A stretch of DNA of 64,000 nt from Paenibacillus piscarius (GCF_022234545.1 NZ_JAIEUI010000011.1:162335-226334); one strand, 5' to 3'; positions 44,968-54,266 are shown, numbered from the stretch's first letter. Notes: generated by a model not told the origin, from the sequence alone. Numbers and translations: made by a program.

Positions 44968-45030
44968 GGACGAATCCGGCTATCGGAATAACTACAAGTT
45001 CAAAAAAGACAAATAGCCTATAGATATGCC

Positions 45031-45064
45031 AGAAGCACAGAGTTTAAACAAACTCTGTGCTTCT
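45031..45064. terminator. Terminator after the surface protein gene
   Basis: Perfect 15-bp stem AGAAGCACAGAGTTT/AAACTCTGTGCTTCT with a 4-nt loop. T-runs are short on both sides (TTAATG on plus). Confidence 0.75.
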
Positions 45065-45088
45065 TTAATGAACGCTAAATAGAATGTT

Positions 45089-46361
45089 CTATATACTCTT
45101 TACTATTAACTGCTCACGCCTAGGCCCTACTGAAACGTACGTGATTTTCACATGAATTGCGGATTCAATAAACTCAACATAATACTTCGCGGCATCTGGC
45201 AGGTCATCATAAGATCTTGCATTAGTTATATTCACATTTCCAACCTTGAAAGTGCTGCAGAACCGGCTTTGCTGTATCTAACTTAGCACTCACTGGAAAT
45301 TGGTCAGTTATGGTTCCATCTTCTAATTCATAACCCGTGCAGACTGGAATAATATCCAAATATCCAAGTACGTCAAGATTCGTTAATGCGGCTTCCGTTG
45401 CACCTTGTACCATACAGCCATAACGGGTTGCGACAACGTCAAACCAGCCGACACGACGAGGGCGGCCGGTGGTTGCGCCATACTCCCCCGCATCCCCGCC
45501 AAGCCGTCTTAATTCATCTGCCGCCACTCCATCTAATTCGGATACAAAGGGCCCCGTGCCAACGCAGCTTGAATACGATTTAACTACAGCCAGTACCCCC
45601 GTGATTGCAAATGGAGGCAAACCAGCACCTACTGGAGCAAAACCTGCAAGTGTTGAAGAGGATGTAGAAAAAGGATAAATGCCGTGGTCGGGATCCCGAA
45701 GTGCACCAAGCTGGCCTTCTAACAATATTGAATCCCCGTTTTCGTACGCTTCTTGTAGCATTGAAGTAGTGTTGCAAACAAATAGACGAAGCTGTTCTCC
45801 CTGGCTCACTAATTCCGGCATCAACTCCTCGGGTTGAACCGGTTTCCGCCCGTACATATGCACAAGCAACACATTTTTAGTCTCCAGCGATTGCTGTAAG
45901 CGAGAATAGAGCCGCTCCTCATTGTACAGGTCCGACACTTGAATCCCTAGCTTTGCGTATTTATCTGCGTAAAAGGGCGCGATTCCGCGTTTTGTCGAGC
46001 CAAAGCTGCGTGAACCTAACCGCTCCTCTTCCAGTTCATCAAACAAACGGTGGATTGGAAGAACGATTTGGGTACGATCTGATACACGTAAACAAGGTTC
46101 TGGGACACCCCGGGCAAACAGTTCTTCCCTTTCTCTCATAAGATACGCTACATCAAGCGCTACTCCAGGGCCAATTACATTCGTAACGTTTGGATAGAAA
46201 ACTCCCGAAGGCAGCATGTGTAGTGAAAATTTTCCGTAATCGTTGATAATCGTATGCCCCGCATTGCTTCCGCCTTGATAACGGACCACATAAGCTGATT
46301 TTGCAGAAAGCACATCCGTCATTTTGCCCTTTCCTTCATCTCCCCAATTCGCTCCAAATTG
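45089..46361 (-). pseudogene. purA: Adenylosuccinate synthetase paralogue, 5'-truncated and frameshifted
   Basis: PurA makes adenylosuccinate from IMP, aspartate and GTP. The P-loop-like NWGDEGKGKMTD and GSNAGHTI (catalytic Asp and His) are present, and similarity runs almost to the C-terminus. Two lesions are visible. First, the N-terminus before FGANWGDEG is lost: upstream sequence becomes the antisense of a truncated LysR gene, with no start codon or ribosome binding site. Second, the frame stops after QGWKCEYN while the family-like tail (ITNARSYDDLPDAAKYYVEF, YVSVGPRREQLIV) continues in another frame to a stop at 45089. A main purA is presumably elsewhere. Confidence 0.75.
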
Positions 46362-47001
46362 TGAGAAGAAAATTGCTGAGATGCAGGAGTTGTCATATGA
46401 GGAAATCAACATCGGAGCAAGTGATACGCTATGCAAGCATTTTCTGTTGCCCCACCTTGAACAATTCCACAAGCTATATCCAGAAGTCAGAATCCGTATC
46501 ACTAATCGGACAACACCCGAGACCATCACACTTTTGAAGGAAGGTAAAATTGATTTCGGCGTTGTGAACTTGCCTGTGTTTGATGCTAAGATCGATTTCC
46601 GCACCAGTTCCACGCAGCAGGATTGCCTTGTTGGGAATCAAGAGTATGCGGCTTTAGCAGACAATCCATTACCTCTGGAGGAACTTCATCGTTATCCTTT
46701 GCTGCTGCTTGAACCCGGAGGAAGCACGAGAAATTTTCTGGATGAGTACGCTGCGTCTAACGGGATTACGTTAAGCCCTGAGTTTGAATTGGGAAGCCTT
46801 GATCTCCTTATCCAATTTGCACAAAGCGGGTTTGGCCTTACCTTTATCGTGCGGGAATACGTTACTAAGGAATTAAATGAAGGTAAGCTAATTGAAATTC
46901 CTCTAACGCCTCCAATTCCTGAACGCCATGTCGGGATTGCGACACTTAAAAGCGTCCCACTCTCTGCTGCTTCGCAACGATTCCTTGAATTTTTGCCATG
47001 A
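46362..47001 (+). pseudogene. LysR-type regulator lacking its DNA-binding domain
   Basis: About 210 residues of a LysR substrate-binding domain are intact (INIGASDTLCKHFLLPHLEQ, DFGVVNLPVFD, GFGLTFIVREYV). The N-terminal winged helix and linker are missing, and the sequence before KKIAEMQEL is the reverse side of the purA remnant. No plausible start or promoter is present. It was probably once divergently arranged with the purA-like gene, and one deletion removed both 5' ends. Confidence 0.8.
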
Positions 47002-47038
47002 AAGTTAAAACTGGGTAAGAACCCGATTATGTCGACGG

Positions 47039-47425
47039 TCAAATTTTTATGCTAGTCCGTTCAATCTGTGATTCTAATACATCATAAAGAGCAAGTTTAT
47101 AGTTTATTTTGTCCAGATTATAATATAGCTCCTTTATACTCTTCTCAATTTCTTTTTTATGCTGGAGCATCATTTTTTTCCTTTCCGAAATAGTCGCGTC
47201 CCCTTCTTTATACAAATAGACATATTTCTGAATTTGGGCGATCGGCATTCCTGTTGCCCGAAGTGCAGTAACAAAATGGATCCAGCTTAAATCTTCTTCG
47301 TCATATAATCGCTTCCCGCTTTCATTTCTCTTCACATGTGGAAGCAGCCCCTCCTTTTCGTAATACCGAAGTGTTGGAGCTGATATCTCTGTCATCTCAG
47401 TAACCTCTCTGATCGTCCACATCAT
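47039..47425 (-). CDS. MerR-family regulator (AdhR-like)
   Basis: 128 residues. The HTH_MerR domain is at 1-70 (TIREVTEMTEISAPTLRYYEKEGLL...KRLYDEEDL), followed by a dimerisation helix and a short C-terminal tail with no ligand domain and no cysteine. It is divergent from an SDR gene whose promoter has a 19-bp spacer and a dyad. A second dyad of similar sequence lies 14 bp before its own start, so activation of the SDR and autoregulation are both likely. Confidence 0.88.
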   Translation of the reverse strand: MMWTIREVTEMTEISAPTLRYYEKEGLLPHVKRNESGKRLYDEEDLSWIHFVTALRATGMPIAQIQKYVYLYKEGDATISERKKMMLQHKKEIEKSIKELYYNLDKINYKLALYDVLESQIERTSIKI

Positions 47426-47438
47426 TAATCACCATCCA

Positions 47439-47454
47439 TTAAAGTGTACTTTAA
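47439..47454. promoter_or_regulatory. Putative MerR operator at the regulator's own gene
   Basis: Perfect dyad TTAAAGTGTACTTTAA, related to the TTCAAGTGAACTTGAA dyad in the SDR promoter. Confidence 0.6.
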
Positions 47455-47574
47455 ACGAATTCTTAACTTGTCGTGTTAAACTCTCCCCGATTTTATGTTA
47501 CAGAAGACAAAAACTCAATTAAATCAAAGTCCTTCACTGCTTTAGTATACATATTTTATTCAACCAAAAAAGCC

Positions 47575-47605
47575 TTGACTTCAAGTGAACTTGAAATTAT
47601 ATGAT
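47575..47605 (+). promoter_or_regulatory. MerR-type promoter of the SDR gene
   Basis: TTGACT (47575-47580), 19-bp spacer, TATGAT (47600-47605). The dyad TTCAAG-TGAA-CTTGAA sits in the spacer, as in AdhR-type targets. Confidence 0.85.
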
Positions 47606-47647
47606 GACAGGGTGATTAAAAATCATTTCTGAGAGGATGAAATTACA

Positions 47648-48403
47648 ATGACAAATATCTCACTTATCACTGGCGGTAGCCGCGGCCTTGGCCGCAATAC
47701 AGCCAGCCATATTGCGAAGCATGGCGGTGACGTCATTCTGACTTATCGCAGTCAAGAAGAAGAAGCCAAATCTGCCGTTGCTGAAATCGAAGCCCTGGGG
47801 CGTAAAGCAGTCGCACTACAACTCGATGTAGAAAACATCGCCAGCTTTGCGGCCTTTGCGCAGACAGTCCGTTCGGCCTTACATTCTACCTGGGGCAGCA
47901 CTACCTTCAATCATCTGGTAAACAATGCCGGCTACGGAGAAATGACAGACTTTGCCGAAACAACCGAAGCTCAATTTGACGGCTTGTTCAACGTACACGT
48001 TAAGGGCGTATTCTTCTTGACTCAGACCCTTCTCCCGCTTCTTGCAGACGGCGGCAGTATTGTGAATTTCTCGACAGGTCTCACCCGTGTATCTTATCCC
48101 GGATTCTCCGCCTATTCTGCGGCTAAGGGAGCTGTCGAGATTCTAACTAACTATATGGCCAAAGAGCTTGGACATCGCGGTATTAGAGCGAATACCATTG
48201 CACCAGGTGCCATCGAAACCGACTTTCTGGGAGGTTCAGTACGCGATATACCTGCTTACAATGAGTCGTTTGCCAAGATGACTGCTCTTGGCCGAGTTGG
48301 CGTACCGGATGACATTGGTCCCGCAGTCGCCAGCTTACTCAGTTCCGACAATCGCTGGGTTAATGCGCAAAGAATTGAGATCTCTGGTGGTCAGAACATC
48401 TAA
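47648..48403 (+). CDS. Short-chain dehydrogenase/reductase
   Basis: 251 residues. TGGSRGLGR (8-16), NNAG, Ser in NFSTGLTR, and YSAAK provide an intact cofactor site and catalytic residues. It ends with an ISGGQNI tail typical of the classical SDR fold. It is likely activated by the divergent MerR regulator. The substrate is unknown; regulators of this class often respond to aldehydes or other electrophiles. Confidence 0.9.
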   Translation: MTNISLITGGSRGLGRNTASHIAKHGGDVILTYRSQEEEAKSAVAEIEALGRKAVALQLDVENIASFAAFAQTVRSALHSTWGSTTFNHLVNNAGYGEMTDFAETTEAQFDGLFNVHVKGVFFLTQTLLPLLADGGSIVNFSTGLTRVSYPGFSAYSAAKGAVEILTNYMAKELGHRGIRANTIAPGAIETDFLGGSVRDIPAYNESFAKMTALGRVGVPDDIGPAVASLLSSDNRWVNAQRIEISGGQNI

Positions 48404-48431
48404 TTGCTGGTAATTAGCGTTAAAAAGATAA

Positions 48432-48457
48432 AGCCGTCCTGCATTTTCAGGACGGCT
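48432..48457. terminator. Hairpin after the SDR gene
   Basis: Perfect 10-bp stem AGCCGTCCTG/CAGGACGGCT with a 6-nt loop. The T-tract is on the minus side (TTTATCTTTTT), so its effect on the plus-strand gene is uncertain. Confidence 0.5.
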
Positions 48458-48573
48458 CATGACTTAAAGCGCACATGAATCATTGCAAATCCAGGCCGTA
48501 GATTCTTTTTCTATCGCAGCATAAGCTGTTGTTGAACAAATGCTTCCCGTTTAATGAGGCGCCCTCCAGTGTG

Positions 48574-48633
48574 TTGCATCATAGGCAAGAATGGTTTATA
48601 CTACAAACATCCTAAAAGTGAACGGGTGTTTAC
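48574..48633 (+). promoter_or_regulatory. tetR promoter and operator
   Basis: TTGCAT (48574-48579), 17-bp spacer, TATACT (48597-48602). The operator-like GTGAACGGGTGTTTAC lies just downstream at 48618-48633. The same motif recurs before the MMPL gene at 49276. Confidence 0.7.
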
Positions 48634-48635
48634 TA

Positions 48636-49241
48636 ATGCAGATATTAAAAGAAGATACAAACAAACGGATTTTAGCAGCCGCTCGCCAAGAGTTTGAGCA
48701 ATTCGGCTATTCCCAGTCCTCTATGCGCCGGATTGCTGCTGCTGCTGGAATGACTACGGGCAACATCTACCGCTACTACAAGAACAAAGAGGATTTATTT
48801 CATGTATTGATTCAACCCACGTATCTGCATTTCACTAACTTCATTTTGAAGATTCAGACCAATGTACATGTGTTTCTTTCTGCAACGCAGCATACCGAGG
48901 AGCATACGAAGCTGGTCTACCAGCCCTTCTATGACTTGATTCTTTTCCTGGAGGAGTCCAGCATAGAAGCCAAAATACTCCTCACCTTAAGTGAGGGCTC
49001 CCCTTTCCAAAACGCCAAGCAGGAATTAATTACTATTATTGTACAGATTTTCGAAGCCATTTCCTATAGAAATAAAGAATCGCTCAGTTCAGTGGAAAAA
49101 GTAGTGATTGGTGTTTTGGCTTCAACTTTAATAGAGGGGGTGTGCATCACTTTGAAAACAGTGGATAACAAGGAGCAGATGAGATATTCGATCCTCGCTC
49201 TAGCGTCTACGTTCTCAGAGGGTATCAAAGACGTTATTTGA
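48636..49241 (+). CDS. TetR-family repressor
   Basis: 201 residues. The N-terminal HTH is at about 10-55 (ILAAARQEFEQFGYSQSSMRRIAAAAGMTTGNIYRYYKNK in character), followed by a helical ligand domain. The start is placed at 48636 because an ATG at 48591 overlaps the -10 of the promoter. It probably represses itself and the MMPL transporter gene 76 bp downstream through the shared operator. Confidence 0.9.
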   Translation: MQILKEDTNKRILAAARQEFEQFGYSQSSMRRIAAAAGMTTGNIYRYYKNKEDLFHVLIQPTYLHFTNFILKIQTNVHVFLSATQHTEEHTKLVYQPFYDLILFLEESSIEAKILLTLSEGSPFQNAKQELITIIVQIFEAISYRNKESLSSVEKVVIGVLASTLIEGVCITLKTVDNKEQMRYSILALASTFSEGIKDVI

Positions 49242-49275
49242 TAAAAAAGCTTCACATTATTTTTTTCGATCAAAA

Positions 49276-49291
49276 ATGAACGCATGTTTAC
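49276..49291 (+). promoter_or_regulatory. Second TetR operator, upstream of the MMPL gene
   Basis: ATGAACGCATGTTTAC matches the tetR-proximal copy at 13 of 16 positions and forms the imperfect dyad TGAAC-GCAT-GTTTA. Confidence 0.65.
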
Positions 49292-49317
49292 TATTGTAAA
49301 AGGAGAGAGAACATACT

Positions 49318-51477
49318 ATGGCAAAAATGTTATACCGGATGGGAAAATGGTGCGTGCGTTATCCTTTGATCGTGATTTTGGCATGGGTTTTGGCCCTTGG
49401 AGGTATTACTTCCATGGGAATATTGCTAAAGGGCCCGTTGAGCAACGACATGTCTATTCCGGGAACCAAGGCGCAGGAAGCGTTGGACCTGTTAAAATCC
49501 GAATTTCCCCAGGCAACTGGAGGCACCATACGTGTGATATTTGCTGCAAGCAATGGAACTTTGGATAATACGGCCAATCAGCTTGTAATCAAAGACACCT
49601 TGGAGGCAGTGCAAACGGATTCGGCTGTGCAAACCGTAAGGGACCCGTTTCAAACCGGCACCCTCAGCAAGGATAAAACCATCGGTTATGCTGATATTGT
49701 CTACAACGTTTCTTCTCATGATGTAAGTGAACTATCGAAAGACCATGTTTTGAATTCTATTGAACTCAGCCGTAAGGCCGGAATCCAAACCGAGCTGGGT
49801 GGAGATGTGCTTTTCTCGGAGATGGATATTGGTGGAGTGTCCGAAATAATAGGTCTTGCCTTTGCCTTTATCGTGCTTATTATTACTTTCCGTTCCTTTC
49901 TGACAGCCGGGTTGCCGATTGTTACAGCTCTCGTAGGCGTTGGCATTGGCATCATGAGCGTATTTTACAGCTCCAACTTCATCTCTGTGACGTCCACGGG
50001 AACGGTTTTGGCCGTAATGCTGGGGATTGCTGTCGGAATTGACTATGCTTTATTCATTACCTCCAGACACAGGCAACAGTTGGCCGATGGCCTGGATGTA
50101 AAAGAATCCATTGCCAGGGCCAACGCTACTGCGGGGAGTGCTGTCATTTTTGCGGGTTTGACCGTTATTATTGCCTTGTCCGCATTAGCGATCGTCAATA
50201 TTCCGTTTCTGTCGGTGATGGGGTTGGCCGCAGCATTTACGGTATTGATTGCGGTTATTGTAGCCGTAACCCTCCTGCCTAGCTTGCTCGCCCTTTTGGG
50301 CAATAAGCTGCAATCGAAAAACAGTGGAGCAAGCCTGAAGGCAACCCAAAAGATGAACAAGCCCTTGTCTTATCGTTGGGGACGCTTTGTTTCCCGCTAT
50401 CCTGTCCCGATAACTATTCTTATTGTGCTGTTGTTGGTGGGTGCGGCAATTCCAGCCGGCCATATGGAGCTTGGCATGCCGGATAACGGGGCTAAATCTA
50501 CGCATACAACGGAGCGCAAAGGCTACGATTTATTGTCAAAAGGCTTTGGCCCGGGATTTAACGGTCCACTCATTGTAGTCAAGAAAGGGAGCGAATCAGG
50601 AGGGCTGCTGGATGAAGCCCAGAAGGATATCGCAAATATTAAGGAGCTTCCCAACGTGGCCATGATAGCTCCGCCGATTCCTAACCAGAACGGGGACCTT
50701 GCTCTCATCACTGTCATCTCCGAAGCGGGTCCGAATGAGAAGGAAACCAAACAACTGGTCCAAGATATTCGCAATCTCAGCACGGATCTGTTAGTAACGG
50801 GAGGAACTGCTATCAATATCGATATTTCCGAAAGGCTAAACAACGCGTTTCCGGTATTCAGCGGTATCATTCTTACACTCGCCTTTATTTTGCTGACACT
50901 TGTTTTCCGTTCACTGCTTGTGCCGGTTAAAGCGGTTCTTGGATTTTTGCTATCTCTTCTGGCATCACTAGGTATGGTTGTCTTTATTTTTCAGGACGGT
51001 CATTTAGGTCAGATCTTCGGTGTGTCCGGTTCCGGAATTGTCCTGAACTTTTTGCCCATTCTGTTAACAGGTGTTCTCTTCGGCTTGGCCATGGATTATG
51101 AGGTATTTCTGGTCAGCCGGATACGGGAAGAATTTACGCATCATGACGATGCCAAGCAAGCGGTTGTCACCGGGATGGGCCTAAGCGGAAGGGTGGTCTC
51201 TGCGGCAGGTCTGATTATGATCTTCGTATTTGGAAGCTTCTTCTTTGTTACGGACCCTATGATCAAAGTAATGGGGTTTGCTCTAGCGATGGGTGTTCTG
51301 ATTGATGCTTTCCTGGTTCGGCTGACCCTGGTGCCTGCAATCATGACGCTGCTTGGCCGCTCCGCCTGGTATTTGCCACAATGGCTTAATAAGCGGCTCC
51401 CCAATGTGGACATTGAAGGCGAGTCCATCACTAAGGAATTGAACGCTCCCCTTTCAAAGGAAACAAGCTCCCTGTAG
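49318..51477 (+). CDS. MMPL/RND-type transporter (YdfJ-like)
   Basis: 719 residues with two MMPL halves. Each has one leading membrane helix, a large extracytoplasmic loop and a block of five helices; the polar GIDYALFITSRHRQQLADG and its counterpart AMDYEVFLVSRIREEF are the family's D-Y pairs used for proton coupling. Such single-component transporters export lipids, peptides or drugs. AAAGGAGAG precedes the ATG. Control by the adjacent TetR is supported by the shared operator. Confidence 0.9.
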   Translation: MAKMLYRMGKWCVRYPLIVILAWVLALGGITSMGILLKGPLSNDMSIPGTKAQEALDLLKSEFPQATGGTIRVIFAASNGTLDNTANQLVIKDTLEAVQTDSAVQTVRDPFQTGTLSKDKTIGYADIVYNVSSHDVSELSKDHVLNSIELSRKAGIQTELGGDVLFSEMDIGGVSEIIGLAFAFIVLIITFRSFLTAGLPIVTALVGVGIGIMSVFYSSNFISVTSTGTVLAVMLGIAVGIDYALFITSRHRQQLADGLDVKESIARANATAGSAVIFAGLTVIIALSALAIVNIPFLSVMGLAAAFTVLIAVIVAVTLLPSLLALLGNKLQSKNSGASLKATQKMNKPLSYRWGRFVSRYPVPITILIVLLLVGAAIPAGHMELGMPDNGAKSTHTTERKGYDLLSKGFGPGFNGPLIVVKKGSESGGLLDEAQKDIANIKELPNVAMIAPPIPNQNGDLALITVISEAGPNEKETKQLVQDIRNLSTDLLVTGGTAINIDISERLNNAFPVFSGIILTLAFILLTLVFRSLLVPVKAVLGFLLSLLASLGMVVFIFQDGHLGQIFGVSGSGIVLNFLPILLTGVLFGLAMDYEVFLVSRIREEFTHHDDAKQAVVTGMGLSGRVVSAAGLIMIFVFGSFFFVTDPMIKVMGFALAMGVLIDAFLVRLTLVPAIMTLLGRSAWYLPQWLNKRLPNVDIEGESITKELNAPLSKETSSL

Positions 51478-51495
51478 ACAGCCAATGAATATTTT

Positions 51496-51536
51496 AAAAA
51501 AAGAGGGCAGCCTGAATTATTTTCCAGGCTGCCCTC
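51496..51536 (-). terminator. Terminator of glmS
   Basis: GAGGGCAGCCTG/CAGGCTGCCCTC stem (51536-51503 on minus) followed by seven T. It also lies just beyond the MMPL stop on the other strand. Confidence 0.9.
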
Positions 51537-51611
51537 GAGATGTATTTATTACTTTATATAGTGATTCCACTGTTTTAATTCACTGGACAATTCCGATTGC
51601 AATCCTATCCC

Positions 51612-53444
51612 CTACTCCACCGTAACACTCTTCGCCAAGTTTCTTGGCTTATCGACATCATGGCCCAGAGCCAATGATGCATAATACGCCAGCAGCTGCA
51701 GGGAGACGACGGACAGGGCCGAGGTCAGGAGCTGCAGGGTCTGCGGGATGACGAATACCTGGTCGACGGAGCGGAGCAGGTCGTCTTTGTGCTCTTCGTG
51801 GGTGATGGCCAGGACATGGGCGCCGCGGGCCTTCACTTCCTTGATGTTGCTGACGGTCTTCTCCAGTACCGATTCCTGGGTGGCCAGGGCAATGACTGGA
51901 ACGCCTTCTTCGATCAGCGCCAGCGTGCCGTGCTTCAGTTCACCCGCAGCGTACGCTTCGGAGTGAATATAAGAGATTTCCTTCAGCTTCAGCGAGCCTT
52001 CTTGGGCGACTGCGTAATCTACGCCGCGGCCGATGAAGAACAGGTGCTCATGCTTGGCGATCTGTTCAGCATAGGCTTTGATCGCATCCTTTTGAGCCAA
52101 AATGGCTTCCACTTGCTCCGGCAGGGACTGCATGGCTGCCAGAATCTTGGCTACCTCAGACTCCGACTGGGTGCCGCGCACTTCAGCCAGGAACAGTCCA
52201 AGCAAAGTGAACGCAATCAGTTGGGACGTGTAGGCTTTGGTTGAGGCTACGGCAATTTCCGGTCCTGCCAGTGTCACCATGACGCTGTTGGCTTCCCGGG
52301 CAATGGAGCTGCCTACGACATTAGTGATGGCCAGTACATGAGCGCCATTCGCTTGCGCTTCACGAAGTGCTGCCAGTGTATCTGCGGTCTCACCGGATTG
52401 GCTGACCACGATCACCAGCGTCTCAGGAGTCACGATCGGTGCACGGTAACGGTATTCCGAAGCAATATCATTCTCTACCGGAATGCGCACCAGAGTTTCG
52501 ATCAGGTTACGGCCTACCAGACCGGCATTATATGCAGTACCGCAAGCTACCACTTGGATATTGCGGATGTTCTTGATTTGTTCCTCGGTCAGGTTCAGCT
52601 CAGGCAGAATGACCTTATTGCTGGCAGCATTCATGCGTCCACGCATAGTATCGCGGTATGCCTTAGGCTGCTCATGGATTTCTTTCAGCATGAAGTGCTC
52701 GTAGCCGCCTTTTTCTGCGGTCACTGCATCCCAATCGACAGTAATCATTTCCCGAGAAATAAAGTTGCCTTCAATCGTCATCAGTTCGACAGCATCCCGT
52801 GTCAACACAGCCATTTCGCCGTCGTTCAGAATGTATACGTTCCGGGTGTATTCCAACAGTGCCGGAATATCCGACCCGATGAAGTTCTCACCATCGCCCA
52901 GACCGATAATCAGCGGGCTGGCCTGACGTACAGCTACCAGCTTATCCGGCTCATATTCGGTCAGAACGCCAAGTGCGAATGCACCGCGCATGTAAGAGAT
53001 CGCCTGCTGTACAGCCTTAACGATATCTCCCTTGTATTCACGGGCAATCAGGTGAGAGATCACCTCAGTATCCGTCTCGGAGGTGAAGTGGCATCCTCCG
53101 GCAATCAGCTCTTCCTTGAGATCCAGGTAATTCTCGACAATCCCGTTGTGTACCACCGAGAATTTGTGACTGTTGTCTGTGTGCGGATGAGAGTTCTCAT
53201 CGGACGGTTTGCCGTGGGTCGCCCAGCGGGTGTGCCCGATCCCTGCGCTGCCGGTCAGCGGAGTGGTTTCCAGACGGGATTCCAGGTTTGCCATACGTCC
53301 CTGCGCCTTAACCACCTGAAGACCATCCTTCGTGAATACGGCAATCCCTGCGGAGTCATATCCGCGGTACTCCAGCTTCTTCAGACCCTCAACCAAGATC
53401 CCCTGCGAATTCTGATTCCCGATATATCCAACAATACCACACAT
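51612..53444 (-). CDS. glmS: Glutamine--fructose-6-phosphate aminotransferase
   Basis: Makes glucosamine 6-phosphate from fructose 6-phosphate and glutamine, the first step towards UDP-GlcNAc. 610 residues: an N-terminal class II amidotransferase domain with catalytic Cys2 (MCGIVGYIGN), then two SIS domains (SQSGETADT in the first). The C-terminus DKPRNLAKSVTVE is the conserved end. The ATG at 53444 is fixed by the need for Cys at position 2 and has GGAGG upstream. Its leader contains a glmS ribozyme. Confidence 0.97.
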   Translation of the reverse strand: MCGIVGYIGNQNSQGILVEGLKKLEYRGYDSAGIAVFTKDGLQVVKAQGRMANLESRLETTPLTGSAGIGHTRWATHGKPSDENSHPHTDNSHKFSVVHNGIVENYLDLKEELIAGGCHFTSETDTEVISHLIAREYKGDIVKAVQQAISYMRGAFALGVLTEYEPDKLVAVRQASPLIIGLGDGENFIGSDIPALLEYTRNVYILNDGEMAVLTRDAVELMTIEGNFISREMITVDWDAVTAEKGGYEHFMLKEIHEQPKAYRDTMRGRMNAASNKVILPELNLTEEQIKNIRNIQVVACGTAYNAGLVGRNLIETLVRIPVENDIASEYRYRAPIVTPETLVIVVSQSGETADTLAALREAQANGAHVLAITNVVGSSIAREANSVMVTLAGPEIAVASTKAYTSQLIAFTLLGLFLAEVRGTQSESEVAKILAAMQSLPEQVEAILAQKDAIKAYAEQIAKHEHLFFIGRGVDYAVAQEGSLKLKEISYIHSEAYAAGELKHGTLALIEEGVPVIALATQESVLEKTVSNIKEVKARGAHVLAITHEEHKDDLLRSVDQVFVIPQTLQLLTSALSVVSLQLLAYYASLALGHDVDKPRNLAKSVTVE

Positions 53445-53659
53445 TATATTTTCCTCCGTCCAATTTATCGTAGTGTGGGCGGCATAAGGAAAGAAACGTG
53501 CCGTGCGGCATGTTTTGAAGAAAAGCAAATATGATGTTGTCCAAGAAGCCCAACATAATAACCTGTCACTTGCATCAATGATCATGAAAATGCACAGTCT
53601 TCTCTTCTGCCGTGGCAGAATTCCTGCGTTTCGTGCTTATGCGCATACCCATGATTAGT

Positions 53660-53881
53660 TTCTTCTTATTGGCACCCACAGAAGCGTTGTGTGAGAGGTC
53701 GCCCTCGCATTTTCCGTTTCCATTTACGGCTCTGGTGCATCACCGGGAGGTCCCCGCCGAACATTTCGAACACCTCCACCTCGTCAGCTTACATCTGCCG
53801 TGATCCGTTCCGAGCGCTCCGGCTTACGTCGCCGCTTCTGCTCTTCCCTTCTCCCCCGCGCAAATCAAGCTCTGGCGCTTA
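53660..53881 (-). ncRNA. glmS ribozyme
   Basis: On the minus strand: AAGCGCCAGAGCTT (53880-53867), with the expected cleavage between A53879 and G53878; then AAGCTGACGAGGTGGAGG; then GTTCGGCGGGGACCTCCCGG and TGATGCACCAGAGCC, the conserved glmS ribozyme core. A P3-P4-like tail follows, to about 53660. Glucosamine 6-phosphate-activated self-cleavage lowers glmS mRNA. P1 is unusually long, with about 76 nt between its arms. The 3' boundary is approximate. Confidence 0.92.
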
Positions 53882-53933
53882 TGTTGCAGTAACCTTACGA
53901 TCCTCACTTTCCTTCTGGAATGACACTTAGTCT

Positions 53934-53962
53934 ATTATATGCACCTTGTAGCGTTTTGGCAA
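53934..53962 (-). promoter_or_regulatory. glmS promoter
   Basis: TTGCCA (53962-53957), 17-bp spacer, TATAAT (53939-53934), giving a start about 45-50 nt before the ribozyme cleavage site. Confidence 0.75.
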
Positions 53963-54017
53963 CGCTGCGGCGAAGAAAACCTTTTTTAACCTTTTCAACC
54001 GATGCCATTAATGATTC

Positions 54018-54054
54018 AGCCGGTGAAGAAATCAGGTCGATCACTTCACCGGCT
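54018..54054. other. Hairpin between glmM and glmS
   Basis: Perfect 11-bp stem AGCCGGTGAAG/CTTCACCGGCT with a 15-nt loop, without a T-tract on either strand. It may be a weak terminator or RNA-stabilising stem beyond glmM. Confidence 0.5.
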
Positions 54055-54100
54055 GCTTGGACTTGTAAGTCTCCGTTTTGGGACTAGTGTGGCTCCAGAG

Positions 54101-54213
54101 AATATTTGGACTTCCGGCCGCTGTTGTCCCCAGATTTCTTTAATTAAGCTGCTGTTCGCAGTACAAATCCGGTGACAAAGGCGGACGCTTACGCTCCTCC
54201 AGTTCCAAAATTC
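54101..54213. repeat. Long-hairpin intergenic element, copy 1
   Basis: Begins AATATTTGGACTTCCGG and ends CCTCCAGTTCCAAAATTCC, so the ends are near-inverted. Inner arms TTGTCCCCAGATTT and AAATCCGGTGACAA pair. It shares ends and overall layout with the element at 59697-59806, while the inner arms differ in a compensating way. It lies between glmM and glmS, apparently outside either coding region. Confidence 0.75.
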
Positions 54214-54266
54214 CCCTCCACCACTTATCCCTACGGTTTGTTCCAAGTCCCATCTACATATCCTAT

